Assembly (NCBI RefSeq): GCF_965638725.1
Contig: NC_134950.1
Span: forward strand, 167,757,353 to 167,821,352
Source: Aptenodytes patagonicus
Taxonomy: Eukaryota > Chordata > Aves > Sphenisciformes > Spheniscidae
DNA: 64,000 bases
Reading direction: 5' to 3'
Below, in pieces: positions 61,090-64,000 of the stretch (its first letter is position 1; the number at the start of each line of letters is the position of its first letter). A program made the position numbers and the translations under genes. The notes beneath the pieces are model-generated. The model had not been told where the DNA came from, did not search any database, and was given only the letters and a program-made list of their open reading frames with translations.

Positions 61090-61475
61090 ACCTGACGAGC
61101 AGGGCAGGACCTTGCCAGCCAGAGCCCATCCCACCATTTCCAGTGAAGGGGCAGGGCAGACTGGGGGGCATATCAGCCTGTCAGGATCAGGGTCAGGATC
61201 AGGCCCGGTGAGGGGACTCAGGGTCAGACATAGCCCCGGTTGATTGGACAGGGCCATGAGGACAAGGATGGGCTGAGGCCAGGCTGAGACATCGGCAGGG
61301 CCCATGGCTGTGTAGGGCAGGGCTGCAGTGGAGCTTGCAACCACCATCCTACAGCATTGTTGGGGCAGAGACTGAGCTGAAAAGGGGTCCTGGGCCCATG
61401 GACAGAGTAGGGGGAGGCCCCAGGGCAGGCTGAGCAGGGCCACTAAGGCCCCTTAGGACCCTGACAGCAACTCAG
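61090..61475. other. GC-rich island in AT-rich DNA, unidentified
   Basis: About 385 bp rich in CAGGGC, CAGGCTGAG and GGGTCAGG motifs, with the 12-bp unit (tcaggatcaggg) repeated at about 61180-61203. Its composition changes abruptly at both ends. The minus strand carries a 121-codon frame (61443-61078), low-complexity Pro/Leu/Ala, unlike any known protein. It may be a degraded repeat or processed sequence. Confidence 0.4.
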
Positions 61476-62539
61476 TTTGGAGTTAAGCCATTATTCATTT
61501 ATTTTGTCTCATGGTAGTGGAAGCATCACAAAGGTGTAGCTGACTTCCACGTGTCAAAGTCCTTTAAAGGTATCTAGTGCCCAGTGAGTTTGTTGTCCAA
61601 TTTGCTCTGCCTTAGTGAATTGTTATGGATGTTCTGGAAATGCAAAGCTGTTGGAAAATCAGGGCCCACTAAGAGGCCTTGTGTTTGCCCGTCAGTAACT
61701 CCAAAGAGTAGTTATCACAGAATCAGTTAAAAGACTGATCCAAAATTGTTATCTTCAGATTGGCATGGACTTGGGAAGACGCATTCCGAAATTGCCATCC
61801 ATCTGTTCTTTTCTCCTTCCATTTCCTCCTCTTTCAAGTTCTGCTAGCAGTTACCAAAATTCATCAGGCACATCCCATTTTTTACTTGAAAGTTGCATGT
61901 GCAGATGCAGAATGGTTTCACGCTGCATGATTAGGAACCTTCTCCCTAAAAAAGCCTTATTGGGATACTGGTTCCCTTGAAAAATGGGAAACAAAAACTT
62001 GAAACTTCTCAGGTTTGGCAGGGAATTGAATCTAGGTTTGCTGCACTCCACATGAACATTTAAGCAATAGACTCCTAAAAATGTGAGCAATTCAACTGGT
62101 GACAGCACAGTTTTAAAGGGAGACACGTTATCTTCTGCTCAGCTTTGTGAAATGGTTGTAGCTGCCCAGCAAGGTCTACGGATCAGGCATACCTGCAGAT
62201 CTCACCTGCTATATGTTAAGTGGCTGTCAGGGAAGTGGTACTTCACATCTGTCCATCTTCATGGATGTAAATGACCATGAAAAGTACTAGAACCTCTGCT
62301 TCATGTTTCTTTACTAATTACCAGAATTCAGAAAAGGAAACAAGCCGAGTTTGGATTCCTGTTTTGCCTCATCTACCCGACACAAGGGGCTGCCTGTGGT
62401 GGAAGAGCCCACATTCATCCACCATAATAAACATTTTGTTGAAGACCCTAAAGTAAGATGGCAGCTAACCAGGACTTTCCCTCTAGTCCATTAAAGGAGG
62501 CATCTCTCCTGAGGACAGCTCAACTCCTAGCCAATCTGA
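61476..62539. other. intergenic DNA; nothing recognised
   Basis: Mixed composition, short open frames only. Confidence 0.55.
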
Positions 62540-62829
62540 ATGGTCCTCTGGCAATGGTATGCAATGAAAAGACAAGAGGCAATGGGTACAAACCGAAATA
62601 CAGAAAATTCCATTTAAACACAAGAAAACACTTTTTACTGTGAGGGTAGCCCACCACTGGAAGAAGCTGCCCAGAGAGGTTGTGGAGTCCCCTTCCTAGT
62701 TGATATCCAAAACCCAACTGGACGCAGCCCTGAGCAACCTGCTCTACTTGACCCTGTGTTGAGCAGGGAAGTTGCATTAGAGGATCCCCAGAGTTCTGCT
62801 AGATTCAACCATTTTGTGATTCTGTGACC
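62540..62829 (+). mobile_element. old CR1 LINE 3' fragment, sense
   Basis: Blocks in CR1 order: aagacaagaggcaatgggta, aaattccatttaaacacaag, agaggttgtggagtcccctt, gcaacctgctctacttgacc, ending caaccattttgtgattctgt. The encoded peptide TRGNGYKPKYRKFHLNTRKH matches the ORF2 end. Diverged, with a lost TAGATGAT block. Confidence 0.8.
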
Positions 62830-64000
62830 TGTGAGCTACAGAGGGAGTTTCTGTAGGGAGGATCCTAAGACAAGTGAATTACCAAAGTGGCAAACTAAAA
62901 GATTTTATGGAGCTTCATTTCCTTAGGGATCCCACAAACCAGAAACACTTGTCTTATTATCAGCTGAGCTACCAGGCAAAATAACTCTGCTGTAATGATC
63001 TGTGCACAAGCCTGCATAATGTCAGTAGCTGTAGTAAGTGATATTCATCTAACTCAGTGCTGAAACCCAAATTTAGAAAGTAACCATGGATTTAACAGTT
63101 AGGGGAATCCCAGTGAATTGAATCTAAACCATAGCTCATTCCATCCAAAAGTAAATGTATAAAATAATTCAACTGCTCTATGCACAAAAATGCTTCTCTC
63201 TGTTATCCTCATGAAAGGAACCTAAGATGCCTAGATCAGATGATGATGTCTCTGTAGATGTAGACACCAAAGGGAGCTGAATCACATACATAGACATTTA
63301 TTCTTGTCTTAAAGAATGGCTCATACCTCTATCCCATTATTTGATGCTTCCAGAAGTGGGCAGAAGGGAAGGAGGTAGAAAATGAGATTAAACAATTAAG
63401 TGTATAGACGTTTTCAGAGTAGTTTGGAACCTGATTCTACACCTTGTTTAGGAATAGTATTCAGAGCTGTTTGGAAAGTATAAGGGTCTGCTAGATGTAG
63501 TCAAATGCTCTAGGGGGATGAATATATCTAGAACACAGTCTAGAAGTGGAATAAGCCTTTTTAGTTTATTTTACCTGAGTTTCTGTCATAGCAGATCTTG
63601 CACTCAGTGTTCATTCAAGCAGTGGTTAGCACTGACTTGAACATAAACTGTGAGGCCATCTCTTAAGGTCAGGTCTTCTTGACGGAAGAGGTAATAATTT
63701 AAATACCTGGCACTTGATCAGACTCACCTTTTTATTTGAGATGCATGTAAAGTGTTCTCACAAGTCTGGAGACTTAGAAAGAAAAAGAAAAAAAAGGTTT
63801 CCTGGACTGGTGAATAAGCCAAACAAGCTTGTTTTTGCCATGAACATTTCAATGAGCAAAGACAGTTTTCACAGGCAAAATCTAGTCATTTTTTTTTCCA
63901 GGAGAAATAATTTAGGAAAGTGCAAATGGGTATATTTCCTGCCTACTGAGGTTTTTCTGGGCACACCGAGCTGAACCAGGAGAATGTTGTAAAACAGTTT
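62830..64000. other. intergenic DNA to the window end; nothing recognised
   Basis: AT-rich with short open frames only; no repeat recognised. Confidence 0.55.

Noticed and set aside
1-64000. CRISPR arrays, operons, tRNA or rRNA genes
   Set aside because: This is vertebrate nuclear DNA; no regularly spaced repeats and no cloverleaf or rRNA segment was recognised.

Overview
The window is vertebrate nuclear DNA, almost certainly from a bird. It has spliced exons with GT-AG borders. Its dominant repeats are CR1 LINEs ending in the ATTCTATG-type 3' terminus and avian-type ERV LTRs, with no Alu, L1 or B-element type repeats recognised. The clade is not resolved; the LTR types suggest Neoaves, which is inference.

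The one gene I can assign with certainty is AQP1 (aquaporin-1, plus strand, complete). Its four coding exons are 2929-3318, 19749-19913, 20326-20406 and 24856-25035. They join in phase 0 to encode 271 residues with both NPA motifs, the Cys next to the second NPA, and an N-glycosylation sequon in loop A. A TATA box lies about 130 bp upstream of the ATG. A GATA/GATA/NF-E2-like motif cluster lies about 1.1-1.3 kb upstream.

Layout: 1-2790 is 5' flank, with one weak exon-like block at 113-212. Intron 1 (3319-19748, 16.4 kb) holds a G15 tract, an unidentified exon-like minus-strand ORF (4725-5042), microsatellites, an old CR1 tail and an antisense ERVL-type solo LTR with a perfect 5-bp target duplication. 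Intron 2 is 412 bp. Intron 3 (20407-24855) carries a 2.95-kb antisense CR1 with recognisable endonuclease and reverse transcriptase. The 3' UTR probably covers roughly 25036-26200.

From 26 kb to 64 kb I find no protein-coding exon. This part is gene-poor, AT-rich DNA with CR1 copies (30866-31464, 36677-37316 and old ones near 44.3, 51.7 and 62.6 kb). It also has an internally deleted ERV whose two LTRs are of different type and length (46672-48739), a second ERVL-type solo LTR with a perfect target duplication (50419-50973), and a GC-rich island (61090-61475). In mammals GHRHR lies downstream of AQP1; none of its exons was recognised here.

The most unusual items are the ERV with mismatched LTRs, the U3 segment shared by otherwise different LTR families, and the unexplained minus-strand exon-like ORF in AQP1 intron 1.
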